From Aliivibrio_A kagoshimensis (GTDB lineage Bacteria; Pseudomonadota; Gammaproteobacteria; Enterobacterales; Vibrionaceae): DNA of 50,692 nucleotides. This document shows, piece by piece, positions 42,354-50,692 of this stretch. Under the pieces are notes generated by a model. It was not told the DNA's origin and searched no databases. It saw nothing but the letters and a program-made list of their open reading frames with translations. The stretch lies in assembly GCF_050337105.1 (NCBI RefSeq), contig NZ_JAKJSQ010000028.1, positions 1 to 50,692 of the forward strand, given 5' to 3'. The position numbers and the translations under genes were made by a program. Every line of letters begins with the position of its first letter. Positions within the stretch are counted from its first letter, which is position 1.

Positions 42354-43301
42354 TTATGGCATCTCTTCGATCTCTTCGCCTTCTTTATCTATTTGTGGCG
42401 GCATTAAGTGCTCTCGGGTAATCCCAAGTTTTAGCGCTAATGCTGATGCAACATAAATAGAAGAGTATGTACCAACGGTAATACCTAACAGCAGTGCTAA
42501 CGCGAATCCGTGAATCATTGCCCCGCCTTGAGTAAACAACGCAATAACTACGAATAGAGTCGTTCCTGAAGTAATTAATGTTCGGCTTAAGGTCTGTGTG
42601 ACCGAGCTGTTCATCACTTCAATTGAATCCCCTTTACGCATCTTACGGAAGTTTTCACGAATACGGTCAAACACCACAATGGTATCGTTCAACGAGTACC
42701 CGACAACCGTTAGCAGCGCTGCCACAATGGTTAAGTCCACTTCAATGTTTAAGATGGAGAAGATACCCAGCGTGATGATGACATCGTGCGCCAATGCCAA
42801 TACCGCACCCGCAGCAAGACGCCATTGAAAACGCATGGACACGTAAAGCAAAATACAGATCAGTGAGACTAAAATAGCAAGACCACCCGCCTCAGCTAAC
42901 TCATCACCGACGTTAGGCCCTACAAATTCAATTCGGCGCATCTCAACACTGTCACCAGTACCTTGTTGCAACGCATCAAGCACTTGATTACCCAGTGCCG
43001 CGCCTTTGGCATCATCACGTGGACGTAAACGAACAATCACGTCTCTTGCGGTACCAAAGCTCTGTACTGTTGCATCACCAAACCCAGTCGCTTCAAGTGA
43101 CGATCGGATTTTTTCTAAATCTGCTGGATGCTCAAACCCTACTTCAATTAAGGTTCCACCGGTGAAGTCTAATCCCCAGTTCAACCAGTTTGTTGATAGG
43201 GTGGCAATGGAAGCCGCTATCATCAACAGTGAGAAGAAAAAGGCACCTTTTGACCAACGCATGAAGTCGATCACTTTGTCTGTTTTCAATAATTGAAACA
43301 T
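42354..43301 (-). CDS. secF: Protein translocase subunit SecF
   Basis: 315 residues, six membrane spans. WGLDFTGGTLIEVGFEHPADLEKIR opens the first periplasmic domain; DGYSLNDTIVVFDRIRENFRKMRKG-type signature is seen as VGYSLNDTIVVFDRIREN. With SecD it uses the proton gradient to aid late export. 12 nt after secD. Confidence 0.98.
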   Translation of the reverse strand: MFQLLKTDKVIDFMRWSKGAFFFSLLMIAASIATLSTNWLNWGLDFTGGTLIEVGFEHPADLEKIRSSLEATGFGDATVQSFGTARDVIVRLRPRDDAKGAALGNQVLDALQQGTGDSVEMRRIEFVGPNVGDELAEAGGLAILVSLICILLYVSMRFQWRLAAGAVLALAHDVIITLGIFSILNIEVDLTIVAALLTVVGYSLNDTIVVFDRIRENFRKMRKGDSIEVMNSSVTQTLSRTLITSGTTLFVVIALFTQGGAMIHGFALALLLGITVGTYSSIYVASALALKLGITREHLMPPQIDKEGEEIEEMP

Positions 43302-43313
43302 CTCAATACTTCC

Positions 43314-45167
43314 TTAGATCGACAATTTCTTAATACGCTTACCGCCGTACGCCAGGTTCACGATGGCACGTGTTCCGACAATAGCAGTAAACATAGAGGT
43401 TAAAATACCAATTGACAGTGTTACGGCAAAACCTTTAATTGCGCCAGTACCGACAGCAAACAGGATAATCGCAGTAATCAATGTCGTAATATTGGCATCG
43501 GCAATGGTACTAAATGCATTAGCGTAACCTTGGTGAATCGCCTGCTGAGGGTTTTTCCCTTCACGAAGCTCTTCACGAATACGCTCAAAGATCAGTACGT
43601 TTGCATCAACGGCCATACCAACAGTTAATACAATACCGGCAATACCTGGTAGGGTCATTGTCGCCCCTGGAATCATCGACATAATACCGATGATAAGCAC
43701 TAAGTTTGTCACCAAAGCAATATTGGCAATCAAACCAAACTTACGGTAATAAAGCAGAGTAAACAGCATTACTGCGACCATACCCCAAATACACGCTTGA
43801 ATACCCATATCGATATTCTGCTGCCCCATTGATGGTCCAATCGTACGCTCTTCTACGATAGAGATCGGTGCAATAAGAGCACCTGCACGTAGAAGCAACG
43901 CTAAATTGTGTGCTTCTGCTTGTGAGTCGATACCGGTAATTCGGAAGTTACGACCTAGTGCAGTTTGAATCGTCGCTTGGTTAATGACCTCTTCATGCTT
44001 AGTTAAAATAACTTTGCCTGCTGGAGTGCGTTTACCACTATCTTTATACTCGGTAAATACCGTTGCCATCAGCTTGCCTACGCTCTTCTTAGAGAAGGCT
44101 GACATTTTGCTTCCACCTTCGCTATCGAGCGAGATGTTAACCTGTGGGCGACCGTACTCATCAGCACTTGAGCTTGCATCAGTAATACTTGAACCGCCTA
44201 AAATGACACGCTTTTTAAGTACCGCTGGACGGCCGTTACGGTCAAACTTGACTTCACTGCCAGGAGGCACTCGGCCACTCGCCGCAGCGGTTAAGTCCGC
44301 TTTGTCATCCACTTCTCGAAATTCAAGTGTCGCTGTCGCACCTAAAATCTCTTTAGCGCGGGCTGTGTCTTGAACACCAGGTAGTTCGACAACAATTCGG
44401 CTTGCACCTTGACGCTGTACTAAAGGCTCAGCAACACCTAACTCATTAACACGATTACGTAGAATTGTTATATTTTGTTCTACTGCATAGTTACGAATCT
44501 CTTGAAGGCGAGCCTCTGTGAATCGGGCAACGAGTGCGTAGCTAGTAGAAGGTGAATCGAGAATAGTCATATCTGGATGAAGAGAAGAGAGCTCTTTTTT
44601 GGCTTGCTCTAACTGTTCATCATTACGCAGAACCACTTCCACTCCATCGTTACCCAATTTACGGATAGCGCGGTAACGGATTTTCTCTTCTCTCAGCTCA
44701 GTACGAAAGGTATCTTCTTGCTGGCCAATCAGTTTTTCCATCGCGGAATCCATGTCCACTTCCATCAAGAAGTGCACACCACCACGTAGATCAAGACCCA
44801 GCTTCATTGGCGCTGCACCAATTGATTCAAGCCAATCTGGCGTTGAAGCAGCAAGGTTTAAGGCAACGATAAACTCTTTGCCTAAAGATTCATTGATAAT
44901 GTCGCGCGCACTGATTTGGGTATCAGTATCATTAAAGCGAACGAGTATTGAATTATTTTCGTAAGCGACATTTTTAAAAGAGAGACCGTTGTCTTCTAAT
45001 TGGTTAGCGACAGTATCCAGCATAGTCGTTTCTACTTGAGCACCACGTACTCCAGTAATTTGAATTGCTGGATCTTCACCATATATATTGGGAAGAGCGT
45101 AGAGTGCACCTATGATTAGCGTAAACACTATCATTATGTACTTCCACAAAGGGTAACGGTTTAGCAC
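43314..45167 (-). CDS. secD: Protein translocase subunit SecD
   Basis: 617 residues. LGLDLRGGVHFLMEVD marks the first periplasmic domain; the C-terminal six-span part has GIAGIVLTVGMAVDANVLIFERIREEL and GYANAFSTIADANITTLI. Forms SecDF with SecF. A hairpin lies in the 89-bp gap after yajC. Confidence 0.98.
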   Translation of the reverse strand: MLNRYPLWKYIMIVFTLIIGALYALPNIYGEDPAIQITGVRGAQVETTMLDTVANQLEDNGLSFKNVAYENNSILVRFNDTDTQISARDIINESLGKEFIVALNLAASTPDWLESIGAAPMKLGLDLRGGVHFLMEVDMDSAMEKLIGQQEDTFRTELREEKIRYRAIRKLGNDGVEVVLRNDEQLEQAKKELSSLHPDMTILDSPSTSYALVARFTEARLQEIRNYAVEQNITILRNRVNELGVAEPLVQRQGASRIVVELPGVQDTARAKEILGATATLEFREVDDKADLTAAASGRVPPGSEVKFDRNGRPAVLKKRVILGGSSITDASSSADEYGRPQVNISLDSEGGSKMSAFSKKSVGKLMATVFTEYKDSGKRTPAGKVILTKHEEVINQATIQTALGRNFRITGIDSQAEAHNLALLLRAGALIAPISIVEERTIGPSMGQQNIDMGIQACIWGMVAVMLFTLLYYRKFGLIANIALVTNLVLIIGIMSMIPGATMTLPGIAGIVLTVGMAVDANVLIFERIREELREGKNPQQAIHQGYANAFSTIADANITTLITAIILFAVGTGAIKGFAVTLSIGILTSMFTAIVGTRAIVNLAYGGKRIKKLSI

Positions 45168-45189
45168 AGCGAGGATCCTTAAAACGTTT

Positions 45190-45236
45190 ATGCCCCGAAA
45201 TTTCTAAAAGAAAAATAGTGGGGCATTTTCATATAA
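45190..45236 (-). promoter_or_regulatory. Large hairpin in the yajC-secD gap
   Basis: ATGCCCC pairs with GGGGCAT, and within the loop TTTCT pairs with AGAAA. It lies 22 nt before the secD start on the minus strand. No true T-tract follows, so it is more likely an RNA-processing or translational-control structure than a terminator. Confidence 0.55.
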
Positions 45237-45256
45237 ATTGTGTTCTCAGCGATAGC

Positions 45257-45592
45257 TTATAGAGATTTAAGCGTACCTTTTGGAAGAACTGCACTAACAA
45301 AATCTTTTTTGATAGTGACTTCATTGCTGTCATTAAGTGCAATCACAATGTAATCGCTCTCTTCTGAAGTTTTCGTAATTTTACCAACTAAACCACCAGC
45401 TGTTAGTACTTCGTCACCTTTACCCATAGAGGCCATTAGGTTTTTATGCTCTTTGGTACGCTTAGCTTGTGGGCGATAGATCATAAAGTAGAAGATAACT
45501 GCAAACATGCCAAGCATGATGAACATTTGAAAACCACCACCTTGCGGGGCTGCTTCACCGGCTGCGTGAGCTGAAGAGATGAAAAAACTCAT
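45257..45592 (-). CDS. yajC: Preprotein translocase subunit YajC
   Basis: 111 residues with one membrane span (MFIMLGMFAVIFYFMIYRPQAK) and a cytoplasmic domain with the signature LMASMGKGDEVLTAGGLVGKI. It associates with SecDF. 19 nt after tgt. Confidence 0.96.
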   Translation of the reverse strand: MSFFISSAHAAGEAAPQGGGFQMFIMLGMFAVIFYFMIYRPQAKRTKEHKNLMASMGKGDEVLTAGGLVGKITKTSEESDYIVIALNDSNEVTIKKDFVSAVLPKGTLKSL

Positions 45593-45611
45593 TGAATAAC
45601 GTCCTCGTTAA

Positions 45612-46745
45612 TTATTTATTATTTAAAGTTGGAACTTCACGGTCTCGACGTGCGTAGAACTCTTCTACAAACACGTCAAAACGGTCTTCTTCTAATGCCA
45701 AACGAATACTGGCCATTAAACGCTGATAGTAGCGTAAGTTATGGATAGTATTCAGGCGAGCACCTAGAATTTCGTTACAGCGATCTAGATGATGCAAATA
45801 GGATTTACTGTAATTTTTGCAAGTGTAACAGTCACAATGCGGATCTAAAGGCGTTGTGTCAGTTTTATGTTTCGCATTACGGATCTTGATCACACCACCA
45901 GTCACAAATAAGTGACCATTTCGTGCATTTCTTGTTGGCATCACACAATCGAACATATCGATGCCACGACGCACACCTTCAACCAGATCTTCAGGTTTAC
46001 CCACTCCCATTAAGTAGCGAGGTTTATCTTCAGGCAGTTTTGGACAAGTATGCTCAAGTATACGGTGCATATCTTCTTTAGGTTCACCAACGGCTAATCC
46101 ACCAACCGCATAACCATCAAAACCGATATCCGTTAACTCTGCGACAGAAACATCACGAAGATCTTCATATACGCCGCCTTGGACAATTCCAAACAGCGCA
46201 TTAGGGTTCTCTTGTTTATCAAATTGATTACGGCTACGTTGTGCCCAACGTACCGAACGCTCCATTGAGATTCTCGCTTCATCATGAGTTGCCGGGTAAG
46301 GCGTACACTCATCAAAGATCATCACAATATCAGAACCAAGGTCATATTGAATTTCCATCGACTTTTCAGCGTCCATGAAAATCTTGTCACCATTAACAGG
46401 GTTACGGAAATGTACGCCCTCTTCAGTGATTTTACGCATTTTTCCAAGACTAAAGACTTGGAAGCCACCGGAATCGGTCAGAATCGGACCGTTCCAGTTC
46501 ATGAAGTCATGCAGGTCACCATGAAGTTTCATGACATCTTGACCTGGACGCAACCATAAATGGAAGGTATTCCCTAATAGGATTTCAGCGCCAGTCTCTT
46601 TCACTTCTTCTGGTGTCATCCCTTTTACAGTACCGTAAGTACCAACAGGCATGAATGCAGGGGTTTCTACTGTGCCACGTTCGAATGCTAAACGGCCACG
46701 ACGAGCACGGCCACCTTTGTCTTTTTTAAGTAGTTCGTATTTCAC
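45612..46745 (-). CDS. tgt: tRNA-guanine transglycosylase
   Basis: 377 residues. It exchanges G34 for preQ1 in tRNAs with GUN anticodons. Substrate-binding loop ILTDSGGFQVFSLG holds the proton-acceptor Asp, the nucleophile Asp lies in GIDMFDCVMPTRNARNG, and the zinc ligands are in CDCYTCKNYSKSYLHHL. Follows queA by 186 bp. Confidence 0.98.
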   Translation of the reverse strand: MKYELLKKDKGGRARRGRLAFERGTVETPAFMPVGTYGTVKGMTPEEVKETGAEILLGNTFHLWLRPGQDVMKLHGDLHDFMNWNGPILTDSGGFQVFSLGKMRKITEEGVHFRNPVNGDKIFMDAEKSMEIQYDLGSDIVMIFDECTPYPATHDEARISMERSVRWAQRSRNQFDKQENPNALFGIVQGGVYEDLRDVSVAELTDIGFDGYAVGGLAVGEPKEDMHRILEHTCPKLPEDKPRYLMGVGKPEDLVEGVRRGIDMFDCVMPTRNARNGHLFVTGGVIKIRNAKHKTDTTPLDPHCDCYTCKNYSKSYLHHLDRCNEILGARLNTIHNLRYYQRLMASIRLALEEDRFDVFVEEFYARRDREVPTLNNK

Positions 46746-46931
46746 GAATCCTCCACTAGCCAGAGAAACAATCTGACTTAGCTTATTTTACTCTCGGAAT
46801 GGCCGAGCCCAGACACCAATGAGTGAGCAAGAACTCCTCACTGATATATGGCTAACCTTAGAATCAAGTGTCTATGTTTTTGAATGTCAGCTTAGCCGAT
46901 TAACTGTATTTATTGGTGTTTCAATTATGCG

Positions 46932-47996
46932 TTATTTTTCGATTTTCATGTCTCGTTTAGAGACAAACATCGCATCACCATAACTGAAGAAGCGATATTG
47001 ATTGTTTACCGCAGAGTCATACGCTTTCATCACATTATCATAACCAGCAAAAGCACTGACTAGCATAATGAGCGTAGACTCTGGAAGGTGAAAGTTGGTA
47101 ATCAGGCCATCAATTAACTGATATTCATACCCAGGAAAAATAAATATATCGGTATCGCCAAAGAAGGTTCCAAACTCACGCCCCTCTTTTAAAGCAAATT
47201 GAGCCGCACTTTCTAGAGAGCGTACAGAAGTCGTCCCTACTGCAATGACTCGACCACCACGTGCTTTCGTCGCAGCGATAGCATCCACCACCTCTTGAGG
47301 AACTTCGACATATTCAGCATGCATGTGATGTTCATGAATATTATCCACTTTAACCGGTTGGAAAGTTCCTGCGCCGACATGAAGCGTGACATAAGCAAAT
47401 TCTACACCTTTGTCTGTCATCTTCGACATCAATTCATTATCGAAATGTAGACCTGCTGTTGGCGCGGCAACCGCCCCAGGTTTTTCATTATAAACGGTTT
47501 GGTAACGTTCTTTATCTGCGTCTTCATCTGGACGGTCGATATAGGGTGGAAGCGGCATGTGCCCTATCTCTTCCAAAATATCCAGTACGGGTTTTTCAGA
47601 GATGAATTTTATTTCAAAAAGCGCATCATGGCGTACAACCATCTCCGCTTCATACTGTGCCTCTTCACCAAGGAACAGTCGCGAGCCTGGTTTTGGTGAC
47701 TTAGAACAGCGAACATGAGCAAGTATTGAGTGTTCATCAAGCATACGCTCTACCAATACTTCCAGTTTTCCACCTGACGCTTTCGTGCCAAACATTCTTG
47801 CCGGAATTACGCGGGTATTATTAAACACCAGCAAATCACCAGGATCGACAATATCAAGCATATCTTTAAAGTGACGGTGAGAGAGTTGACCCGAGTTACC
47901 ATCTAATTGCAGAAGCCTGCTGGCTGTACGTTCTGCCTGGGGATAACGAGCGATCTGCTCATCGGGAAGGTCAAAGTGAAAATCTGATACTTGCAT
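46932..47996 (-). CDS. queA: S-adenosylmethionine:tRNA ribosyltransferase-isomerase
   Basis: 354 residues. It transfers the ribosyl part of SAM to preQ1-tRNA to make epoxyqueuosine. Hallmarks: FHFDLPDEQIARYP at the start, LLVFNNTRVIPARMFG, GAVAAPTAGLHFD, YVTLHVGAGTFQPV and the C-terminal INNFHLPESTLIMLVSAF-type stretch (ITNFHLPESTLIMLV). First gene of the queA-tgt-yajC-secDF series. Confidence 0.98.
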   Translation of the reverse strand: MQVSDFHFDLPDEQIARYPQAERTASRLLQLDGNSGQLSHRHFKDMLDIVDPGDLLVFNNTRVIPARMFGTKASGGKLEVLVERMLDEHSILAHVRCSKSPKPGSRLFLGEEAQYEAEMVVRHDALFEIKFISEKPVLDILEEIGHMPLPPYIDRPDEDADKERYQTVYNEKPGAVAAPTAGLHFDNELMSKMTDKGVEFAYVTLHVGAGTFQPVKVDNIHEHHMHAEYVEVPQEVVDAIAATKARGGRVIAVGTTSVRSLESAAQFALKEGREFGTFFGDTDIFIFPGYEYQLIDGLITNFHLPESTLIMLVSAFAGYDNVMKAYDSAVNNQYRFFSYGDAMFVSKRDMKIEK

Positions 47997-48086
47997 GTTT
48001 GTTGCCCTAAATTTCAGCTGGCCGACAGTATACCCAAAGTGATTAATGATTCACAGTTGCTAAAGAACGCAATTTGTAACAATTAA

Positions 48087-48111
48087 CGGCTTTTTGTTGG
48101 TAATAAAGCCG
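48087..48111. promoter_or_regulatory. Hairpin in the queA / CBS-protein divergent gap
   Basis: CGGCTTT (48087-48093) pairs with AAAGCCG (48105-48111) around an 11-nt loop. It sits between divergent starts. It could be an operator or a leader structure; no family is known to me. Confidence 0.35.
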
Positions 48112-48257
48112 CCAAAAATTGACTTAAGACAGAAAAAGGCTCGAAAGCTTGATGAACAGAGCCAAAAACCATTCCGCTCGCAAAACTTACGACGAATTCC
48201 CTCTATATTTATAAAAGCAATCACACTTCAGTCAATCACTTATAGCAGGTACCCATT

Positions 48258-48701
48258 ATGTTTAAAGTATCCGATATGATGACCCCAAACCCGCATACCC
48301 TGCTTCGCTCAAACTCCATTGACGATGCACGCAACATGATGACGGAACATGATATTCACCACGTTCCTATTGTTGATGATGAGGGTTTGCTTCTCGGACT
48401 GGTCACTCAAAAAGATCTACTGTCTGCTCAAGAGTCCTCACTGCAAAGACAGTCAGAAGAGTTAGACACTAACCATTTAGCACAACTTTCTGAGCTAATG
48501 CATAAGAGTGTCATGACCGTTAGCCCACATGGTGGACTAAAAGAGGCCGCAAAATTCATGCAAAAGCATAAGATTGGCTGTTTGCCGATTTTAGAAAATG
48601 GGAAATTGGTTGGCATCATTACCGATACCGATTTTGTAGGAATTGCGATCAACTTACTCGAACTGCAAGAAGAGGTTGAACCCATAGAAATATTTGAATA
48701 A
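48258..48701 (+). CDS. Two-CBS-domain protein
   Basis: 147 residues made almost entirely of a tandem CBS pair (Bateman module): first repeat VSDMMTPNPHTLLRSNSIDDARNMM with HHVPIVDDEGLLLGLVTQKDLL, second MHKSVMTVSPHGGLKEAAKFM with IGCLPILENGKLVGIITDTDF. Such modules bind adenine nucleotides or related ligands. No effector domain is attached, so it may regulate a partner protein. Cytoplasmic. Single gene between queA and oxyR. Confidence 0.9.
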   Translation: MFKVSDMMTPNPHTLLRSNSIDDARNMMTEHDIHHVPIVDDEGLLLGLVTQKDLLSAQESSLQRQSEELDTNHLAQLSELMHKSVMTVSPHGGLKEAAKFMQKHKIGCLPILENGKLVGIITDTDFVGIAINLLELQEEVEPIEIFE

Positions 48702-48730
48702 ACAGGATCGAATAAACGCTCTTATGCATG

Positions 48731-49627
48731 CTAAAGAATCGACTTTACCAACTTAGCGAGTTGCTCGAAGGTGTCTAAACGCGATGAACTCGATCGCCAT
48801 ACTAAGCCAATTTCACGATAGGCTTCTTTGCCAGGTGGTTCAACCACTACTAAATTTTGATTTTTTAGCAAACCGTGCTTGATCGCCATCTCTGGAATAA
48901 ATGTGGTGCCTAATCCGTTGGCCACCATTTGAACCAAAGTGTGAAGGCTAGTGGCACTAAAGGGGTTTATCTTCTCTCTTTTTGTGAGTTGACAAGCTGA
49001 GACCGCATGCTCTGTTAGACAGTGCTCTTTTTCCAACAGAAATACCGATTGATCGGGCAGTTCGTCATAGTGAATTGGCTGGGAAATAGAATCTATGCTC
49101 TCTTTACTGATCACCATCTTAAACGCATCTCTCCCCACCACTTTGCTCTCCATGGTTCCAATATCAACAGGCAGGGCCAAAATCAACACATCAAGTTGCC
49201 CCTGTTTAAGTGCCGCTAAAAGATTGGTGGTGGTGTCCTCTTTCAACAGAAGATCGAGTTGAGGAAAATTTCGATTGACCTCTTGCACTAGGTCACTTAA
49301 TAAAAAAGGAGCGATGGTTGGTATGCAGCCCACTTTCAACTGGCCCTGCATGCAATCGGTTTTACATTGCGCCAGCTCCATCAAATCTTGTCCACCAGCA
49401 AGAAGCGCTCTTCCACGCTTAACCACATCCATTCCTACCGAGGTAAAAACAAAGGTTTTGCTCTCCCTCTCAATCAATTGGCATCCCACTAGCTCTTCAA
49501 GGTTTTGAATACCTTTACTTAATGTCGACTGGCTTACAAAGCAACGTTCCGCCGCTTCACCAAAGTGGCGCGTTTCAAAAAGGGTAATTAAATAATGTAA
49601 CTGTTTTAAAGAGGGCCATTTTGTCAT
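48731..49627 (-). CDS. oxyR2: OxyR-type peroxide sensor, OxyR2-like LysR regulator
   Basis: 298 residues. N-terminal LysR winged helix (FGEAAERCFVSQSTLSKGIQNLEELVGCQLIER). The regulatory domain has the OxyR redox pair: C203 and C212 in EHCLTEHAVSAC, nine residues apart as C199 and C208 in E. coli. The residue two before the peroxidatic Cys is Glu; in E. coli and OxyR1 it is Gly, and I recall Glu at this place in Vibrio vulnificus OxyR2. ATSLHTLVQMVANGLGTTFIP is typical. It is divergent from a 2-Cys peroxiredoxin gene 130 bp away, the arrangement known for OxyR2/Prx2. The symbol is inferred from these two points. Confidence 0.82.
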   Translation of the reverse strand: MTKWPSLKQLHYLITLFETRHFGEAAERCFVSQSTLSKGIQNLEELVGCQLIERESKTFVFTSVGMDVVKRGRALLAGGQDLMELAQCKTDCMQGQLKVGCIPTIAPFLLSDLVQEVNRNFPQLDLLLKEDTTTNLLAALKQGQLDVLILALPVDIGTMESKVVGRDAFKMVISKESIDSISQPIHYDELPDQSVFLLEKEHCLTEHAVSACQLTKREKINPFSATSLHTLVQMVANGLGTTFIPEMAIKHGLLKNQNLVVVEPPGKEAYREIGLVWRSSSSRLDTFEQLAKLVKSIL

Positions 49628-49638
49628 CGTTTTTCTCG

Positions 49639-49691
49639 ATTGTAATAATCTATTAATTTCTCTTTTTTCAATCTAACATTTTGTCTATAGT
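49639..49691. promoter_or_regulatory. oxyR2/prx divergent control region with candidate OxyR site
   Basis: ATTGTAATAATCTAT (49639-49653) matches the OxyR half-site ATAGnTnnnAnCTAT at 8 of 10 defined positions. A second, weaker ATCTAA lies 23 bp further on (49671-49676). TATAGT (49686-49691) is a probable -10 for the peroxiredoxin gene, so a bound activator would sit just upstream of it. Confidence 0.5.
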
Positions 49692-49757
49692 ATGTCTCGT
49701 TCAAACAATAATCCAAACAATGAGGTTTGGATGTATGCAATTTTTTAGGAGCAAATA

Positions 49758-50366
49758 ATGGTACTAGTAGGTCGTCAAGCCCCAGATTTTACTGCTGCAG
49801 CTGTTCTTGGTAACGGCGAAATCGTTGATTCATTCAACTTTGCAGAGTACACAAAAGGTAAAAAAGCGGTTGTTTTCTTTTACCCTCTAGATTTCACATT
49901 TGTTTGCCCATCTGAGCTAATCGCTTTTGACAAGCGTTTTGCAGATTTCCAAGCAAAAGGTGTTGAAGTGATCGGTGTTTCTATCGATTCACAGTTCTCT
50001 CACAACGCATGGCGTAACACTGCTATCGAAGATGGCGGCATTGGTCAGGTTCAATACCCACTGATCGCTGATGTTAAGCACGAAATCTGTAAAGCTTACG
50101 ATGTTGAGCATCCAGAAGCTGGTGTTGCTTTCCGTGGTTCTTTCCTTATCGACGAAGACGGCCTTGTACGTCACCAAGTGGTTAACGACCTTCCATTAGG
50201 CCGTAACATCGATGAGATGCTGCGTATGGTTGACGCTTTGAACTTCCACCAGAAAAATGGTGAAGTCTGTCCAGCACAGTGGGAAGAAGGTAAATCAGGT
50301 ATGGACGCATCTCCAAAAGGCGTTGCAGACTACCTATCTGAGCACACTGCAGACCTAGGTAAGTAA
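49758..50366 (+). CDS. Typical 2-Cys peroxiredoxin (AhpC/Prx2 family)
   Basis: 202 residues. Peroxidatic Cys in the active-site motif YPLDFTFVCPSEL (about residue 52) and resolving Cys in EVCPAQW (about 171). GVSIDSQFSHNAWR and SFLIDEDGLVRHQVV are typical of the AhpC/Prx1 group. It reduces hydrogen peroxide and organic peroxides. AGGAGC before the ATG is a strong ribosome-binding site. Probably activated by the divergent OxyR2-like regulator. No ahpF is adjacent, so the reductant may be AhpF or thioredoxin encoded elsewhere. Confidence 0.93.
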   Translation: MVLVGRQAPDFTAAAVLGNGEIVDSFNFAEYTKGKKAVVFFYPLDFTFVCPSELIAFDKRFADFQAKGVEVIGVSIDSQFSHNAWRNTAIEDGGIGQVQYPLIADVKHEICKAYDVEHPEAGVAFRGSFLIDEDGLVRHQVVNDLPLGRNIDEMLRMVDALNFHQKNGEVCPAQWEEGKSGMDASPKGVADYLSEHTADLGK

Positions 50367-50394
50367 TCGTATAGATTCTACCTACAGAGATGTT

Positions 50395-50422
50395 AAGCCC
50401 AGCTTTTAAGTTGGGCTTTTTT
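50395..50422 (+). terminator. Peroxiredoxin gene terminator, abutted by an IS
   Basis: AAGCCCAGCTT folds on AAGTTGGGCTT (one G-U) with TT loop, followed by six T. The IS3-like left end begins at the last T. Confidence 0.85.
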
Positions 50423-50692
50423 GTACCCCATGTCTCGTCCTGAAATGTGTTTACACATTGAGGACTTTAAAATGAACAATCCAACACCCAACCGAGCTCG
50501 ACGCTCACAAAGAGATTACTCATTAGGCTTTAAATTGGCAGTAGTCAATCAAGTTGAAAAAGGCGATTTCACCTACAAGCAAGCTCAAAAACACTATGGT
50601 ATCCAAGGACGCAGCACCGTGCTCATGTGGCTAAGAAAGCATGGTAAGCTAGATTGGTCGAAACCAATTTATGTACCCAATATGCCTAAATC
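50422..50692 (+). mobile_element. IS3-family insertion sequence, left end only
   Basis: Starts at about 50422 with TGTACCCCATGTCTCG, a TG-beginning end as usual for IS3 elements, 50 bp before an OrfA start. The right end, the inverted partner and the target duplication lie outside the window. Confidence 0.7.
50472..50692 (+). CDS. IS3-family transposase OrfA, partial
   Basis: 73 visible codons, beginning MNNPTPNRARRSQRDYSLGF and open at the window edge. Helix-turn-helix features: FKLAVVNQVEKGDFTYKQAQ, YGIQGRSTVLMWLRKHGKLDW. This is the DNA-binding OrfA of IS3-type elements, which is usually fused to an OrfB integrase by -1 frameshift. Confidence 0.85.
   Translation, partial: MNNPTPNRARRSQRDYSLGFKLAVVNQVEKGDFTYKQAQKHYGIQGRSTVLMWLRKHGKLDWSKPIYVPNMPK

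Noticed and set aside
46746..46931. Possible riboswitch or small gene between queA and tgt
   Set aside because: Only a short AGTGAG/CTCACT inverted repeat is visible; no preQ1-type pseudoknot or ORF could be supported.

Overview
The window is chromosomal DNA from a gamma-proteobacterium, almost certainly a member of the Vibrionaceae (Vibrio or a close relative). Three things point there: the gene order guaA-guaB / xseA / yfgJ / der-bamB-yfgM-hisS-ispG-rodZ-pilW-rlmN-ndk, then the isc operon, trmJ / suhB, secF-secD-yajC-tgt-queA; a divergent oxyR2-like / peroxiredoxin pair; and the protein sequences themselves. No rRNA, tRNA or CRISPR array was recognised.

Accessory part, about 1-12,250. The minus strand carries a run of at least four small exported proteins (1-1423), the first cut by the window edge. 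A RAYT-type Y1/HUH transposase (1654-2625, plus strand) follows, and beside it a four-unit array of a roughly 120-bp repeat (2663-3229). Then comes a minus-strand operon read from right to left: a small membrane-anchored protein (10883-11269), a 2413-residue Sec-exported SpvB/Rhs giant (3584-10825) with an AT-rich C-terminal tip, and a small multi-pass membrane protein 7 nt behind it (3244-3576), the natural immunity candidate. A further small secreted protein (11627-11977) sits between two diverged copies of the same terminator-plus-leader block. This looks like a polymorphic-toxin island, and the tip, its partner and the small secreted family are the least explained content of the window.

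Middle part, 12,262-17,867: an AbgT-family transporter, a PAS-GGDEF diguanylate cyclase and an AT-rich OafA-like membrane acyltransferase with a C-terminal SGNH-type domain. These look like strain-variable or adaptive genes next to the conserved block.

Conserved part, 17,868-50,400: purine synthesis (guaBA, with a very good PurR-type operator), xseA, a zinc-ribbon protein, an AlaX-like tRNA editing hydrolase, then a long minus-strand series covering nucleotide metabolism, tRNA/rRNA modification, isoprenoid and envelope functions. Next is the complete Fe-S assembly operon iscRSUA-hscBA-fdx-iscX, with two abutting IscR-type sites upstream of iscR, followed by pepB. Divergent trmJ and suhB follow, then the queuosine/Sec operon queA-tgt-yajC-secD-secF, a two-CBS protein, and the peroxide-sensing pair oxyR2-like / 2-Cys peroxiredoxin. 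The right edge, from about 50,422, is the left end of an IS3-family insertion sequence that begins inside the U-tract of the peroxiredoxin terminator.
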